Assembly (NCBI RefSeq): GCF_002127325.2
Contig: NC_035444.2
Span: 34,178,904 to 34,242,903, forward strand
Direction of reading: 5' to 3'
Source: Helianthus annuus
Taxonomy: Eukaryota; Streptophyta; Magnoliopsida; Asterales; Asteraceae
DNA: 64,000 nucleotides
This document shows, piece by piece, positions 32,204 to 43,739 of this stretch. Position 1 is the first letter of the stretch. Each line of letters begins with the position of its first letter. The notes below the pieces were generated by a model, which saw only the letters and a program-made list of their open reading frames with translations, did not search any database and was not told where the DNA came from. The translations under genes and the position numbers were made by a program.

Positions 32204-32420
32204 AATAAGTGATAAACAATCACATGTCCCTACAAATAAGTGATAAAATATCACATTTATCCGGGTGTCAAGTTCGTCTCTCTGCTGTACGGAAGTACTG
32301 ACCTGTTCACGGACTTGCACCTGTGCCCTCATGCATATGAAAATCAAGTTCCTCATCAATAAGTGATTATATCACATAGGGCTTGTTTTCAAATCAAAAT
32401 AAGTGAGTACCTCACATTTT
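32204..32420 (+). repeat. Cluster of small inverted repeats in E tail
   Basis: Four units of the form AATAAGTGA-(short loop)-TCACAT near 32204-32225, 32235-32262, 32358-32378 and 32397-32418. Similar clusters lie in D (3990-4215), F (47655-47795) and I. Confidence 0.65.
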
Positions 32421-33560
32421 ATACGGTCAAACAGATGATAGTCGGTATACTCACCGGTAAGATGAACTCTCGTGCATACCTTGATACGGGAATGTGTCGT
32501 GATGTGGATGAACACCGGTCGGTAAGTATAAATCATACCTTAACGTATCCCCTCGCCATGATTACATCTGATAAGTTGAGTTTAAGTGGACAACAATACC
32601 GATAATTGTTATAGGATGCTTATCTTAATGTTAACTAACTGAACAACAAGAGTGTTTTGGCATGACCGTACGCTGATATGATTCTCTTATCCTCGAAACT
32701 CGCAAAAAGAATGTCTGTATATATTTATTTACTGCTTAACTTTTATTGTTTTTCTTTTAAACAGTTTCGTCGTTTGGTGCATATCAGCACGACATTAGCG
32801 GTGATGTCGTTTGATAACACTCAAAGGATTTTAAATTGTTGTCTTTTAATTTCAAAAATACCAAAAAGATTTTAGGCGTGTTTTAATATAAACTTTATAA
32901 AAGCCAAAAAGATTTTATTTCTACTGTATTTTCGATCGTACGATGTTGGAGCTCGAGTCTTCGTTACCTGAAACCTGACTGAAAACCGAACTGACTAAAT
33001 CTTCATAAACGGTCGAAATTTGCAAGTTTTGAAAGTTAAAACTAAAATTGACAATTTATTAAAACTTTCAAACTGTCGGACGGTGTTTGATAATGACATG
33101 GTCGTCTGTGTGTCATTGGTTTATGTTAACTATATTCCAAGCAGTTGTTCTCATTACGCGTTTAGATTTCTTGCATGTGCAGATTCTAAAGGCTAGGAGA
33201 ACATGGTCGATGACAAAGCTTTGGAACGAAGACACAACGTGAAGGCACTCAAGTGATAAAGATGATCGAGTTGCCGCTGGCCATCATCAACACCACAAGG
33301 ATCTCACTTCATAAAGATCAAGTTCTTCACGAGCATAACTCAAGGGGGAGCTTATGTTAAGGGGGAGTTTGTCAACACACTTCCTACATGATACGGGTAG
33401 TTTGTTGATACACTCTCTGCTTTCAATACGTGAAGACTTTGAAGATCCTCCGACTTTGAAGACTTGAAAGGACATCAGAGTTTTGAGAACTCGAAGATCA
33501 AAGACCATCGAAGTTCGAGACGAGTCTACAACTATAGAAGATAAAGACAAAGCTACAGCC

Positions 33561-33571
33561 AAGGGGGAGTT
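33561..33571 (+). other. Element E terminal polypurine tract
   Basis: AAGGGGGAGTT immediately before the 3' LTR, the likely plus-strand primer. Confidence 0.88.
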
Positions 33572-34214
33572 TGTTGGTGCACTTGTGTCTGTACTTTGTC
33601 TGTATTCGGTCACGATGTAAACGATGTCCTGATTAGTGTTGTAAGTTGACCAAGTCAACCATCCTCCGGTTTGACTTGGACAACAGTTGGTAAATGTTGA
33701 AAGATGTTCTGTCTCGAAGGATAAGAGATCGAAGGATGATGTGGATCCTTCAATCTCATCGAAAGATATGCTTCGAATGATTAGACCTCGAAAGGTGATC
33801 TTTCGAGGTCCCTGCTGATCGTTCGAGTGACTTGTCATCGATAGATGATCCTTCGGACCATCTATCGGATCCTTCGGACTGGACATCATGGGCTGGGTAT
33901 AAATACCCATGCAGTGTATGTGTTAGAGACACTTAGACAGACAGACAGACACTTAGAGAGACTTGAGAGCTGGAGAGCATTCTGTCCGAAACACACACAC
34001 ACATAGTGAGAGTTTGCAAGTTAGATTTGTAAACATTGTGCTTGTAACCGGAACCTTCATACGTATTAATACAGTGGTGTTAATCGGTGAACTCTTGTGT
34101 GTTTGTTTCTCTACTTGCTTCATCTCGGTTTGCTTACTAGCTTGGATTCCGCACTCGCTAGTAGGTTTGTATAACAAGGTTTAGGTTCGTCATCCTCCGT
34201 GAAAGGGACCTACA
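33572..34214 (+). repeat. Element E 3' LTR
   Basis: 643 bp, followed by the CTTTG target duplication at 34215-34219. It differs from the 5' LTR by CCTTCAATC for CCTTCGATC and by GGAACCTTC for GGAATCTTC. Confidence 0.97.
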
Positions 34215-34712
34215 CTTTGTTTATGTATTTTGGATATCGAAATAGAAGAAACATACAAGGCATTGAAATAGGAGTATAATGGTCAAATCAAAATAGACAT
34301 AAAAGTCTATTTCGATATTTCTAAAGCTATTTCGATGTGATCAGCCAAGTCTATTTCGATTTACATTATATAATGTCTATTTCGATGGAGCTGATGCTTG
34401 TATTTCGAAGATACTTAACATGTGTCGTTGTATTTCGTGAGTAATGGTTCTATTTCGATGTAATGCTTGCTATATGTAGTATAAATATAGCAGATACATT
34501 CTGTTTCTGCAAGAGAGAGCACCTTCAGAGAGTTGTGAGCATTGTGTAATGTTACTCTGCTGAAATCAAACCATTGAGCTTAAAAGTGATATCTATATTG
34601 TGTTTGTTTGTGTTCTTTTCTTCGATTTGCACATAAACAAGGATTCCGCACTCATTTGTGTGTTCACCAACAAGGAATAGGTTCTCTAGATCCTTCTTTT
34701 GGGACCTACAAG

Positions 34713-34724
34713 TGTTATCAGAGC
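34713..34724 (+). other. Element G primer binding site
   Basis: TGTTATCAGAGC, the initiator tRNA-Met site with one mismatch (second G to T), consistent with an aged element. Confidence 0.85.
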
Positions 34725-35674
34725 TTTGGCTCGATTTCTTGTTGAAAATCAAACTATTCTTGTGAGATTCGAGTGGTTTTTGAGTGTCTAGTATAGTGTT
34801 CTTGAACAAAAACTGAAAACCCACTCTTTTGGATGATAAAATGGACTAAAACTTACTAAAATGGTGTTATTTTGTGATAATTTTGGTTGAAAACGCATTA
34901 AAACGGTTGAAGATTATCAAAAATCTGCATTTTAGTGTGTTTTTGAGAGTTGAAGATTTGAGTTTCATATTTTCCGGTGAAGAGTTTGGCCGGAATTTCT
35001 AGCCGGAATAGTATTTTTCCGGTGAAGAGTTTTCATTGGTTGACCTGCAAAATCCCAGAAATACTTTTTTTTTCTACCTCCATTTCTCAGTTCTTGTTCG
35101 TTGTTTATTTCGAAACAAATCCTTTACTTGTTTAGTTCTGCTCATCGAAATAGGAGTTTGTTTGTATCTCAATATAATAAGTCTCATTTTCGAAATACAT
35201 TTTTCATTCAAACCCTCCTTGTTTTGATTCAAGTCCGCACACTCAGGCATCACCTATTTCGATCCGCACACTCCCATCCACACTCAGATATTACCTATTT
35301 CGAAATTATATCAACCCCCTTATTTCGAAACTGGTACAACACCCCTCTAATTCGAAATACACTGATCCTATTTCGCACACAAGCCTTTTGTTATAACTCA
35401 CCTATTTCGAAATACTTGTGACATCTTTTTCGAAATACTTGTAAAATCAACAATCCTTAATACTTGTGACATCTATTTCGATCCAAGCACCCTATTTCGC
35501 ACACCCATCCACACTTCCAATTTTCTATTTCGAACCCACTTGTTCAACAAACCCAAACCTATTTCGTTCCAAATCAATTTCATTCTCACAATCCTATTTC
35601 GATCCCACACTTTCATCTCAGCAAGTTCATAGAAAGTTCATAGAAGATTTATTAGTTACTTGATTTCAATCAGA
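34725..35674 (+). repeat. Element G leader with CTATTTCGA words
   Basis: About 950 bp between PBS and gag. From about 35105 to 35610 it contains roughly twenty copies of CTATTTCGA(AAT) or close variants, nearly all in one orientation. No ORF is credible. Confidence 0.75.
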
Positions 35675-37660
35675 ATGAGTACACATCTTTGGGGTTGGAC
35701 TCCTGATGCAAATACGAACAATACGTATATGTAAAAGGGTTTAGCACCTTCTTGGGCTCAGTCACCCACACCTTCGCCTTCCATTCCCTCACAGTCGGGC
35801 TTGATTACGGCCAGTCAATGGGATTTTGTTGCCAATCAAAATCAAAGTATTCAAAACCTCCTTATGAGCGAGAACGAAATCGGAAGTAGTAATCGCTCGT
35901 TAAAGCTCATGCATATGAACGAGTATCCTGGATGGCAGGATAGGTTCCATACGTATATTCTTGGGCAGAATACGGAGTAGTGGTTGTGTTTTACTACGGA
36001 ATTCGATCAAGCACTAGAAGAAGCAGGCTCAAGTCCTACGTCATTTAATTTGTCCATCTTACGGCCGACGAGAAGAAGGCATATGATTTAGAGAATAAAG
36101 CCTTTGCAATTCTAGCACAAGCCTTAAACAAAGATATTTATCACCAGTTTGTGAGCTTCGAAACAACTAAGGGGTTATGGGATGCGTTAAAGGTGAGAGG
36201 TCAAGGAAATGTGGCGTCACGCAAACTAAGACATGATCTGCTTAAAAAGGAATTCGACGGTTTCATGTGCATGGAAAATGAGTCACTAGGAGATGTGACT
36301 AGCCGATATTATCATTTACTGAGTGAACTGGTTAGTTTTGGAGTAACGTTAACTTCAGAAGAGGTTGTTACAAGATTCGCCGATGCATTGCCACTCCAAT
36401 GGAATGGATTTCTGGAAATTTTGAAGTATAATAATACTTTGGCTACAACCAACATCTATGATTTCATTCAGCTGTTGGAGAACAAGAATCAAGAAGTAGT
36501 CAGGAAGGCAAGAAGACTTCCAGTGCACAAAACCCAGACATGTACTATGGAAATTATGAAGGTACTAAGAATCTTGCAAGAGCTGCTCAACATGCTCAGT
36601 TACAAACAACTTTTGTGTCAAAAACCAATCCTTTTGGGACACCACAACCGGTTGCCTCAGAGCCAAACGTTCATTCTTTTGGGGTACAATCATTCATTGA
36701 TCCAAACCATAATAGTCAACAGGCGTGTTATGGAAACAATTCAACAACATTCAATGCTGGCCAGTCAACTAATCCAAACACAGTCCGGTTAGACACTTCT
36801 ATTTTCTCAAAAGTAAGTGTCGAGGTAGTAAAGGAACATATGGAACTCTTAAACACTTTGGTAAATGCGTACTGTGGGTTAGTAGCAGGGCAAATTGGAA
36901 ACATCAATTTGACTCAGGAAGACTATCAGCAAATAGATAAAGATGAAATGGACTTAATGGATATCAAATGGGCATTTGCTAGTGTTGTGAGGCGAGCAAA
37001 AGACTATGGAAAGAACCGGTAGAACAAACTTGGAAAGCAAGAAAGACACCAAGTATGGTTTCGATAAGCAAGCAGTCAGGTGCTTCAACTGTGGTGAACG
37101 AGGTCATTTCAAACGGGAATGTACTAAACCAGCTCAGCATGGGAACCAGAATCCGTTCAGAAATCGAGCCAACCAACCGAATCAGAACACCAACTCTAAT
37201 CAAACCGGGAATACTGAGCGTGCCTTGATGCTTGTAAACAATTCACATCAAGCTGGAGCATCAAACAACAATCGAGCTCTTGTGGTACAAGCTAATGAAA
37301 GTTATGACTGGTCGATTCAACTAGGTAGCGGTGCGTAGGGTGCAACAGCTTGTTATGCCGAGGTTATCAAGCATCTAAAACAAGCTTGTGGTGGAGAATC
37401 TTCAGAAGATGAAGACAGTTCTGGATACAGTGGAAGTTCGGATGAAGAACGTTCGGGTGAAGATGGTATGGATGGAGTGTCGCGTGAAACCATTGATGTA
37501 GATGTTGAGAAATTTTTGAGGTGAAGTTAAAGCAGTGAATGACAGAAGATCAATTTTGGTGGATAAAGCATCTTTTTCTCATCATTCTGCTTTCATGGCT
37601 AATGTTGGCGGTCCGTCAAGTCAGGTATGTATCGATGAACTAAAATCTTATAGGTGTGAT
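35675..37660 (+). pseudogene. Element G gag, first part (decayed)
   Basis: It starts at the ATG at 35675 (MSTHLWGWTPD), the equivalent of E's gag start. An in-frame TAA follows at codon 20 (35732-35734), TAG at about 35978, and frameshifts near 36055, 36540 and 37010. Recognisable pieces are the capsid-like region (MHMNEYPGWQDRFHTYI; ALNKDIYHQF; LWDALKVRGQGN), the segment KEHMELLNTLVNAYCGLVAGQ, and zinc knuckle CFNCGERGHFKREC (37081-37122). H is inserted after 37660 at GTGAT. A multiply broken Sirevirus gag with no expected function. Confidence 0.9.
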
Positions 37661-37853
37661 TGATGTGGATTGGTGTGTATATGGAATTAAGTATATTTAA
37701 AGCCCTTTTTACACGTTAGTCAAGTTTTAAATTTATAAAACACGATATTTTACTAACACTAAACACACATATGGGCAAGTGCACCCATCGTGAGCGTAGT
37801 ATAGTGTTGGCAAGATACCGAGGGTGTCCAAGGACACAAGAGCTTTTAGTACC

Positions 37854-38407
37854 TGTTAATGCACTTTTGGTGATAAGTGCAAGTCTTCCAACATTTAGGG
37901 TCTTTATTGAACAAGTGTCTAAACTTTGTCCCAAGAAGTTCCTAGGGAGAACTCTTGTCCCTAAGAAGTTCCTAGGGACAACCTTGTCCTAGGTTTGGAA
38001 GAGTTTTTGTTAGTCAGAGTTTTTGCTTTGTCTGAGTTTTGTATAGATTAGACTTTGTCTGAGTTTTGTGGCAAAAACTCTGTGTTTGCTTTGTTCTTTA
38101 TGTTTTGTCCGGGCTTTCTATTTAGTGTTGAAAGTCCGGGTTTCACCTTGTATATATACTTTAATATGGAATAGACAAGGTAACGATTTCTGTGTGAATT
38201 TCTGTGCCCTAATCATTGTGTTTTGTCTGGCGGCGCTTTGTGTGAGTGACGTCATTCATCTTCATCAAGAATACTCAGTGTATTCTTGATTTCTCTCTCA
38301 AATCCTTGCATTCTTGTGTTTCATCTACAGTGGTTGATCATCAGGTGGATTCCGCACACCTGTTGGTTGCTTTAGCTGAGTGAGATCTTGGATTAGGAGG
38401 CCTTACA
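37854..38407 (+). repeat. Element F 5' LTR
   Basis: 554 bp, TGTTAATGCACTTT...GGCCTTACA. A TATA box (TATATATA) lies at 38151-38158. CAGGTG/CACCTG (38342-38347 and 38357-38362) enclose GATTCCGCA. A 73-codon ORF inside it is repeated in all three LTRs, but I regard it as incidental. Confidence 0.97.
38342..38362 (+). other. LTR hairpin presenting GATTCCGCA (copy in F)
   Basis: A perfect 6-bp stem, CAGGTG with CACCTG, around the 9-nt loop GATTCCGCA. The loop equals that of E, D and I, while the stem sequence is entirely different. Confidence 0.65.
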
Positions 38408-38409
38408 AG

Positions 38410-38421
38410 TGGTATCAGAGC
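38410..38421 (+). other. Element F primer binding site
   Basis: TGGTATCAGAGC two bases after the 5' LTR. Confidence 0.95.
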
Positions 38422-38769
38422 AGTGTGCTCATACTACTGTAGGTGTTCTTAGTTTGAAGGTTTTGGTGAGAATAGTTTTTACTTTGATAGGGTTTAGTGA
38501 GATTTTAGTGAGTTTTTGTGTGTTATTCATGATTCTTCACTCATTTCTAGTGTTTGGATGATGGATTTTGAGTAGTTTAGTGAGTTTTTAGTGTTTTCTT
38601 CATCTGGGTTTTACAGAGGTTTTTGTTCTTGTTCATACAGAGCTTGAAGGAGATAAAGATTCTGAGTTTTGATCTTTGGAAGCTTGGTCCGTGGTTTACA
38701 CTTTGTGTTTGTGTCTCCGGGGTATTATTGAACCAGTGTGTAGTCACATTGGGGAGATACTCCGAAGAT

Positions 38770-40190
38770 TGGTTCCTTCTGAGTTTTGAAACTTGTCTGA
38801 GTTTTCAAATTCAGTCTGAGTTTTTCTCCTGGTCTGAGTTTTCCTTTTATAGCTATTAGAGTCTGAGTTTCCCTGTAGCTTTGTCCAAATTCCTTCTCTT
38901 TTAGGTAAATTAGTCCGAGTTTGTTTAGTTGTCCGTAGAAGTTATCAACTTTATTGTTAGTCCGAATTTTAGTCAATAGAGCCCGAACTTCTTTGTGTTA
39001 TTTTACTGTCCGTAGAAGTTTAGACACTTTTTCTTCTCTACTGTCCGAGTTTAGTGTCAATAGAGTCCAAGTTTAAGTGTTTTTCCTTTGGTCCGAGTTT
39101 GAGTCCGATTTTTTTTTAGTTAACTTTGTGTCCGACTTAATTAAGATTACCTATGAGTCCGAGTTAGTTCTTTTCCTTAGGTCCGAATTCTTGTTATATG
39201 TTGTCCGAGTTTGAAGTCCATTTTTATTTTTTATTTTTATTTTAAGTTTCATTTAGTCTGAGTTCTTTTGGATTCATTTGAGTCTGAGTTTTAGTCCTTA
39301 GTCCGAGCTTAGTTATAGTCTGAGTTTAGTTATAGTCTGGTTTAGTTATAGTCTGAGTTATAGTCCGAGCTTAGTTATAGTCTGAGTTTAGTTATAGTCT
39401 GGTTTAGTTATAGTCTGAGTTTTTAGTTATAGTCTGAGTTTGAATTCATTTGAGTCTGAGTTTTGTTGAGTTTTTAGTTTTTGTTGTGTCCGAGTTTAGT
39501 TTCTTTATTTGAGGTCAGAGTTTAGTTTCTTTTTTTTAGGTCCGAGTTTTTTAGATAATTTGAGTCAAGAGTTTTTAGTCCGAGTTTAAAAGTTTTATTA
39601 GTCCGAGTTCTTTAGATTTTAGTGAGTCCGAATTCTTATTTTAAATATATAATAGTCCGAGATTAATCCTTGTGTCTTGAGTCCGAGTTTAGTAGTTTTA
39701 TTAAAGTCTTTGTCCGAGTTTCTTTGCTAAATTTTAGTCCGATTTTGTTTTTTAATTAGTGTTCGAATTGTTTTATTTTTAAGTTGAGTCCGAGTTTTAT
39801 TATATAAGATTAGGTCCGAGTTTTATTATATAAGTTGAGTCCGAAGTTTTTATCTTGTCTTGAGTTTCAATCACAGTCCGAGTTTGTTTAAGATATTAGA
39901 GTCCAATTGTTAATTTCTTAGTGTCTTTCTAATATTAGAGCCCGAGTTTTAAGATATCTTTATGTCCGAGCTTTAGATTATTTGTCTGAGTCCGAGTTTC
40001 TGATATCACTGATAGTCCGAGTTCTTTCAAAAGTTATAGTCCGAGTTTCTTTAATATCTGTTAAGTCCGAGTTTCCAGATCCTTGTGTCCGAATTTCAAG
40101 GGTGTCTGAGGATAAATTTCTAACAGTGTTGTGTCCGAGTTCTTTGGTTTGTGTTCTATTTCAGGTTTCTGTGATCCGGGGTACACACTC
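38770..40190 (+). repeat. Element F leader: GTCCGAGTTT iterated array
   Basis: About 40 copies by eye of GTCCGAG(TTT) or GTCTGAG(TTT), all on the same strand, at irregular 15-50 bp spacing with T-rich filler. A local higher-order repeat occurs around 39300-39430, where TTAGTTATAGTCTGAG is iterated. The word also occurs in the LTR (GTCTGAGTTTTG, GTCCGGGTTTC). No ORF is supported. Confidence 0.88.
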
Positions 40191-40238
40191 TGAATATAGC
40201 TCATTTCACTGCTTGGAAGTTCTCTGTTGTTTTCTAAA

Positions 40239-43200
40239 ATGGCAAACAACAATCTGACTACAATGGTGCAAAACCTCAAGCACAATGCTGAGGTGGGAAG
40301 TAACGACAAACCTCCTTTGTTGGTCAACGAACTTGATTTTCCTGAGTGGAAGGAGCGCTTCGAAAGATATGTTCGAGCAAAAGACATCAAAATCTGGTTG
40401 TGTATCGTTAAAGGATGTGGAGCTACTCCAGTACGTACGTTGACGATTGATACGTATTTGGCACTCACTGATGACCAGAAGAAGTTTTATGACTGTGAAG
40501 AGAAAGCTATGTCAATGATAACGATGGCAATGACACAATCTATACTTCATACGTTCCGCAAGAGAAATAGCTCAAAGGAATTATGGGATAGTATGATCCA
40601 GCGATATGAAGGAAACGAAATGTACAAGAAACGACGTCTCGAACGCTTGAAGACTCAATTTGTTGTGTTCAAGGCGTTGAAGAATGAATCATTTGATGAC
40701 ACCGTGAATCGATTTTATCATCTGCTGAGCGAACTTGATAGAAGTAAAGAGGGTATCTACACTGAATTCGAGAAGGTTGAGAAGTTTCTGAATTGTCTTT
40801 CGAGAGAATGGAATATGTACACCGCTTTGATCAGAGAGGGTGTTCTCTACGAAGAGCTTACATTGGAAGAAGCTGTTCAGAAGCTGAGGGGTTACGCTTG
40901 GAATATGGAAGATCAAGCATCTGATTTCGAGAAGATCCAAGATCCTCAGTTATATAAGGCTTCGAAACCAACGGATAAGGGTAGTAATGGTGGTGTCGGT
41001 GTTGCTTTGTATTCGGAGAATGAAGGTCCTGCAAGTGAACACGCCTTCATAAGCAACACTGTCAGTTCAAGTGGAACAACCAATTCAAATCAAGGGATGT
41101 ACTCTTCTAGTGGAGCTCAGAAATCTCAAGGAACAAGTGTGAACATTCCTAAGATAGATGCAAGCGGTTTGAAGTTGATTGAAGAAAATATGGGTCTGTT
41201 GGCGTCCTTCATGACTGCCTACGAGAATTTCTGTCTTGGGAAACTCGTTGAACCGTCAAGTCTCGATGAAGACTTTGATCAGATAGATCAAGACGAGATG
41301 GAAGAACTTGATCTACAGCTCAATATGGCACTGTTAGTCCGTAGAGCGAAGAAGTTTCTGCTGAAGACGGGTAAGAAGTTCATAGGAGGTCAGACAAAGA
41401 CTCGAATGGGGGTCGACATGTCAAAGGTAAAGTGTTACAACTGCGGGATCTACGGGCATTTCGCACGTGATTGTCGAAAGCCGAAGATGGAAAGATCTGA
41501 CAGAGGCAACAACTCCCGAGGAAACAATTCAAGACCTCAAAACAATGTATCAAATGCTGCCTCCAACTCAAGTGCTCGTTCAAATGGGTCTGAAAATCTT
41601 ACACCTTCGACAAACAATGCTATGGTGGCTCAACCTCTACAAAATGTGACTGAGCCTTATGACTGGGGTTGTGCTTTGGAAGACATCTCAGGAGCTATTG
41701 TGTCACAAGCATTTATAGCTGAAATTGTGAACGAAGAAGTGTGTGAAGAGGTTGTCGAAGAGACTAGCATTGAGGAGCTTGCAGTTGTAGCTGAGGTTAT
41801 TGGGGAAGAATTAGATTCGGGGAATGTTACTGAGAATGAAAGTCCTTCGATCGAAGAGACTGTTGAGAAGCCTAGCAAGACAGAAGATGGAGAAAAAGGA
41901 GAACGCTTTGAATTCAACATCTCCACAGCTGAAATGCAGCAATTTGCGGATGCAGAAGCTAAAAGGTTGGAAGAAAATTTCGTAGAAAACGAGGCTTGTG
42001 CATTCATGGCTGGCATTGAGGTAAAATCATCTTCTGTAGATAAGCGATGTGCTAGATGTGTTGAGTTTGTGACTAAGATCGATAGATATGCACTTCATAA
42101 CACAAACTTAATTGCAGATTTAGAAAAATCCACAGAACTCATTGCGGTTTTGTCAAATTCGGATAAAGAACACCGAATTAAGATAAAAGCGCTGAAAAAT
42201 GATATCTCTGAATTTGAGAGACTGGTGGCTAAGGGTAATCTTAGAAATCAGGAATTAAAATCTGAACTTGAAACAAGTCAAAATTCTGTTTTGGAAAAGA
42301 ACAAAATCATTTTGGAAAAAGATAATCAGATTTTGGATTTGCAACGAAAGATTGAAAAGTTCAGGGATTCATCTGAAGTGTTGAATTTCTGTATTAATAG
42401 CCAACGTCTCAAAGAATCTGAGGAAGAAATGTTCGGTGTTGGTTATAATAAGGTGCCTCCACCGGTAAACCATAATTATACATCGATGCCAAGCATTGAC
42501 CCTGAATTGGCAAACTTTGTGCCAACGACTCCTCTGACGGTTGAACCACAAAGTGAGTCAGAATCTGAGCCAGATGAAGTTACAGACTCAGATCAGTCGA
42601 AGAAGAGTGGAATTTCTAAGAAAAATGAGGTGAACCTTGAAAACATTGAAAATTTGATAAGCAACAAGATTTTGGAAATTTTCAATCAAGTTCAAAATGA
42701 GAAATCAAAACCAAAATCGCGTGGGAAAAATAAAAAGGCTTTGAAAAATGTCCCTAAAACCGAGTTTGTTAAAGGGGAGGATTTTATCAAAGAAGAAGTA
42801 AAAATTGAAACAGGTTCCAACTCTCAGTTTGTGAACCAAATTTTGAAAAATCCCACCAATGCCTCTTCATCATCGACCGATCATGAGGAACGTCCAAAGA
42901 ATGCTGCGAAAATTCGCAAATGCTACAAGTGTCGTGGGAAAGGACACTTAGCAGCAGACTGTCCAGATGACATGGGTAAGTCACTTGTTGATCCTGATCA
43001 AAAGAAACCTTTTGTTGACAAACCACAAAATGAATCAATTAATGTTAAAAAGAAAAATGGTAAAAATCAAAAGGTTGAGAAAAACAAAGTGATTAAACAA
43101 GAAGTAAAACCAGTTGTTAAACCAAATGTTAAATCACAACAAAATCAGGATCAAGAGGAGAAACCCGCTGTTATTAACCGTGGGGACAGATCAGAAAATG

Positions 43201-43701
43201 TACCTCAAAGACATGATACTCGTGAGAAAACCCCTCACAGACGACAAAATCATGTCACCTTTCAAGGCGTTGAGAATGACAAACGTTCTGGAGGTTCGAA
43301 CAACAACTATGCTAGACCTCATGCACAGAACAGATTCGTGAATGATCGAAATGCGTCACCCCCCCCCCCCCCGATTTCCAAATCAAAGACCGCATTCGGA
43401 TAATCATCCACGATCATTCTCAAGACACGAAGATGCTCCTAGATTTGGTAGGAATTTTGAGCCTCCCAGGAATCAAAATTACAATTACCAAAACTATGGA
43501 AGCCGAGGGTATGGAAACTCTGGTTATACCAACAGATCGTCAACTCCGTATAATCCACGATTTGCGGGGACTCATTCCAACAATTTCCGAAATGGAAATG
43601 GTGGACACAGAGGCGATGATGGTTATTTCAAAGAGTTTTCTTATGTTGACGAATCAGAACGACCCAAGACCATCATGGCTTGGGTCCCACACTCTAACTA
43701 A
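40239..43701 (+). pseudogene. Element F gag (frameshifted at poly-C)
   Basis: From the ATG at 40239 (MANNNLTTMVQ) the frame is open for more than 1000 codons to the stop at 43403. The natural C-terminus (SRHEDAPRFGRNF... to IMAWVPHSN) is in another frame, open to 43701. The switch lies at a run of 14 C (43359-43372). Features: capsid-like region (about residues 20-230, NELDFPEWKERFERYV), linker, zinc knuckle 1 CYNCGIYGHFARDC (41433-41474), an acidic Glu-rich region, a coiled-coil-like section (about 42090-42370), zinc knuckle 2 CYKCRGKGHLAADC (about 42921-42962), and a basic tail. Domain order is as in E's gag with low sequence identity. The poly-C shift could be real or a sequencing error. 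Confidence 0.9.
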
Positions 43702-43739
43702 ATTTTTGTTGGGGAGTGTAGGAGCAGCTGAAGAGGGCT

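Larger units (their letters stand above)
31684..33560 (+). other. Element E non-coding 3' tail
   Basis: About 1.9 kb with no plausible ORF, so no env-like gene is present. It holds several polypurine tracts: 31751-31761, 33341-33350, 33358-33367 and the terminal one at 33561-33571. It also holds an approximately 165-nt block (about 32020-32185) strongly conserved with F's tail, a stem with a 45-nt loop (32101-32165), and a cluster of AATAAGTGA...TCACAT inverted repeats (32204-32420). Confidence 0.8.
23060..34214 (+). mobile_element. Element E: nearly complete Sirevirus (SIRE/Maximus lineage)
   Basis: An 11155-bp element with 643-bp LTRs and the target duplication CTTTG (23055-23059 and 34215-34219). 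Order: 5' LTR, PBS, leader with CGAAAGAT words, very large gag with two zinc knuckles, pol (PR-INT-RT-RNase H), 1.9-kb non-coding tail with several polypurine tracts, 3' LTR. I see two transitions between the LTRs, so the insertion is recent. One nonsense codon in gag and one 1-nt deletion in integrase make this copy non-autonomous as read. It is the closest full-length relative of D and I in this window and its type could supply their missing enzymes. Confidence 0.96.
22915..34710 (+). repeat. Element G 5' LTR, split by element E
   Basis: Segments 22915-23059 and 34215-34710. The left end is inferred from its likeness to the LTR head of F (TGTTAATGCACTTT); the right end is firm because it abuts the PBS. 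CTATTTCGA and TCGAAATAG words are frequent. A TATA box (TATAAATA) lies at 34480-34487. Confidence 0.72.

Noticed and set aside
31684..33560. Env-like gene downstream of E's pol, as in some Sireviruses
   Set aside because: No ORF longer than about 80 codons with membrane or signal features on the sense strand.
38068..38289. 73-codon hydrophobic ORF present three times (also 49072-49293 and 49756-49977)
   Set aside because: Inside F's LTRs. Repetition is due to LTR duplication, and composition follows the T-rich sequence.
38770..40190. CRISPR-like array of repeated words
   Set aside because: Irregular spacing, short degenerate word and eukaryotic retrotransposon context; not a CRISPR array.
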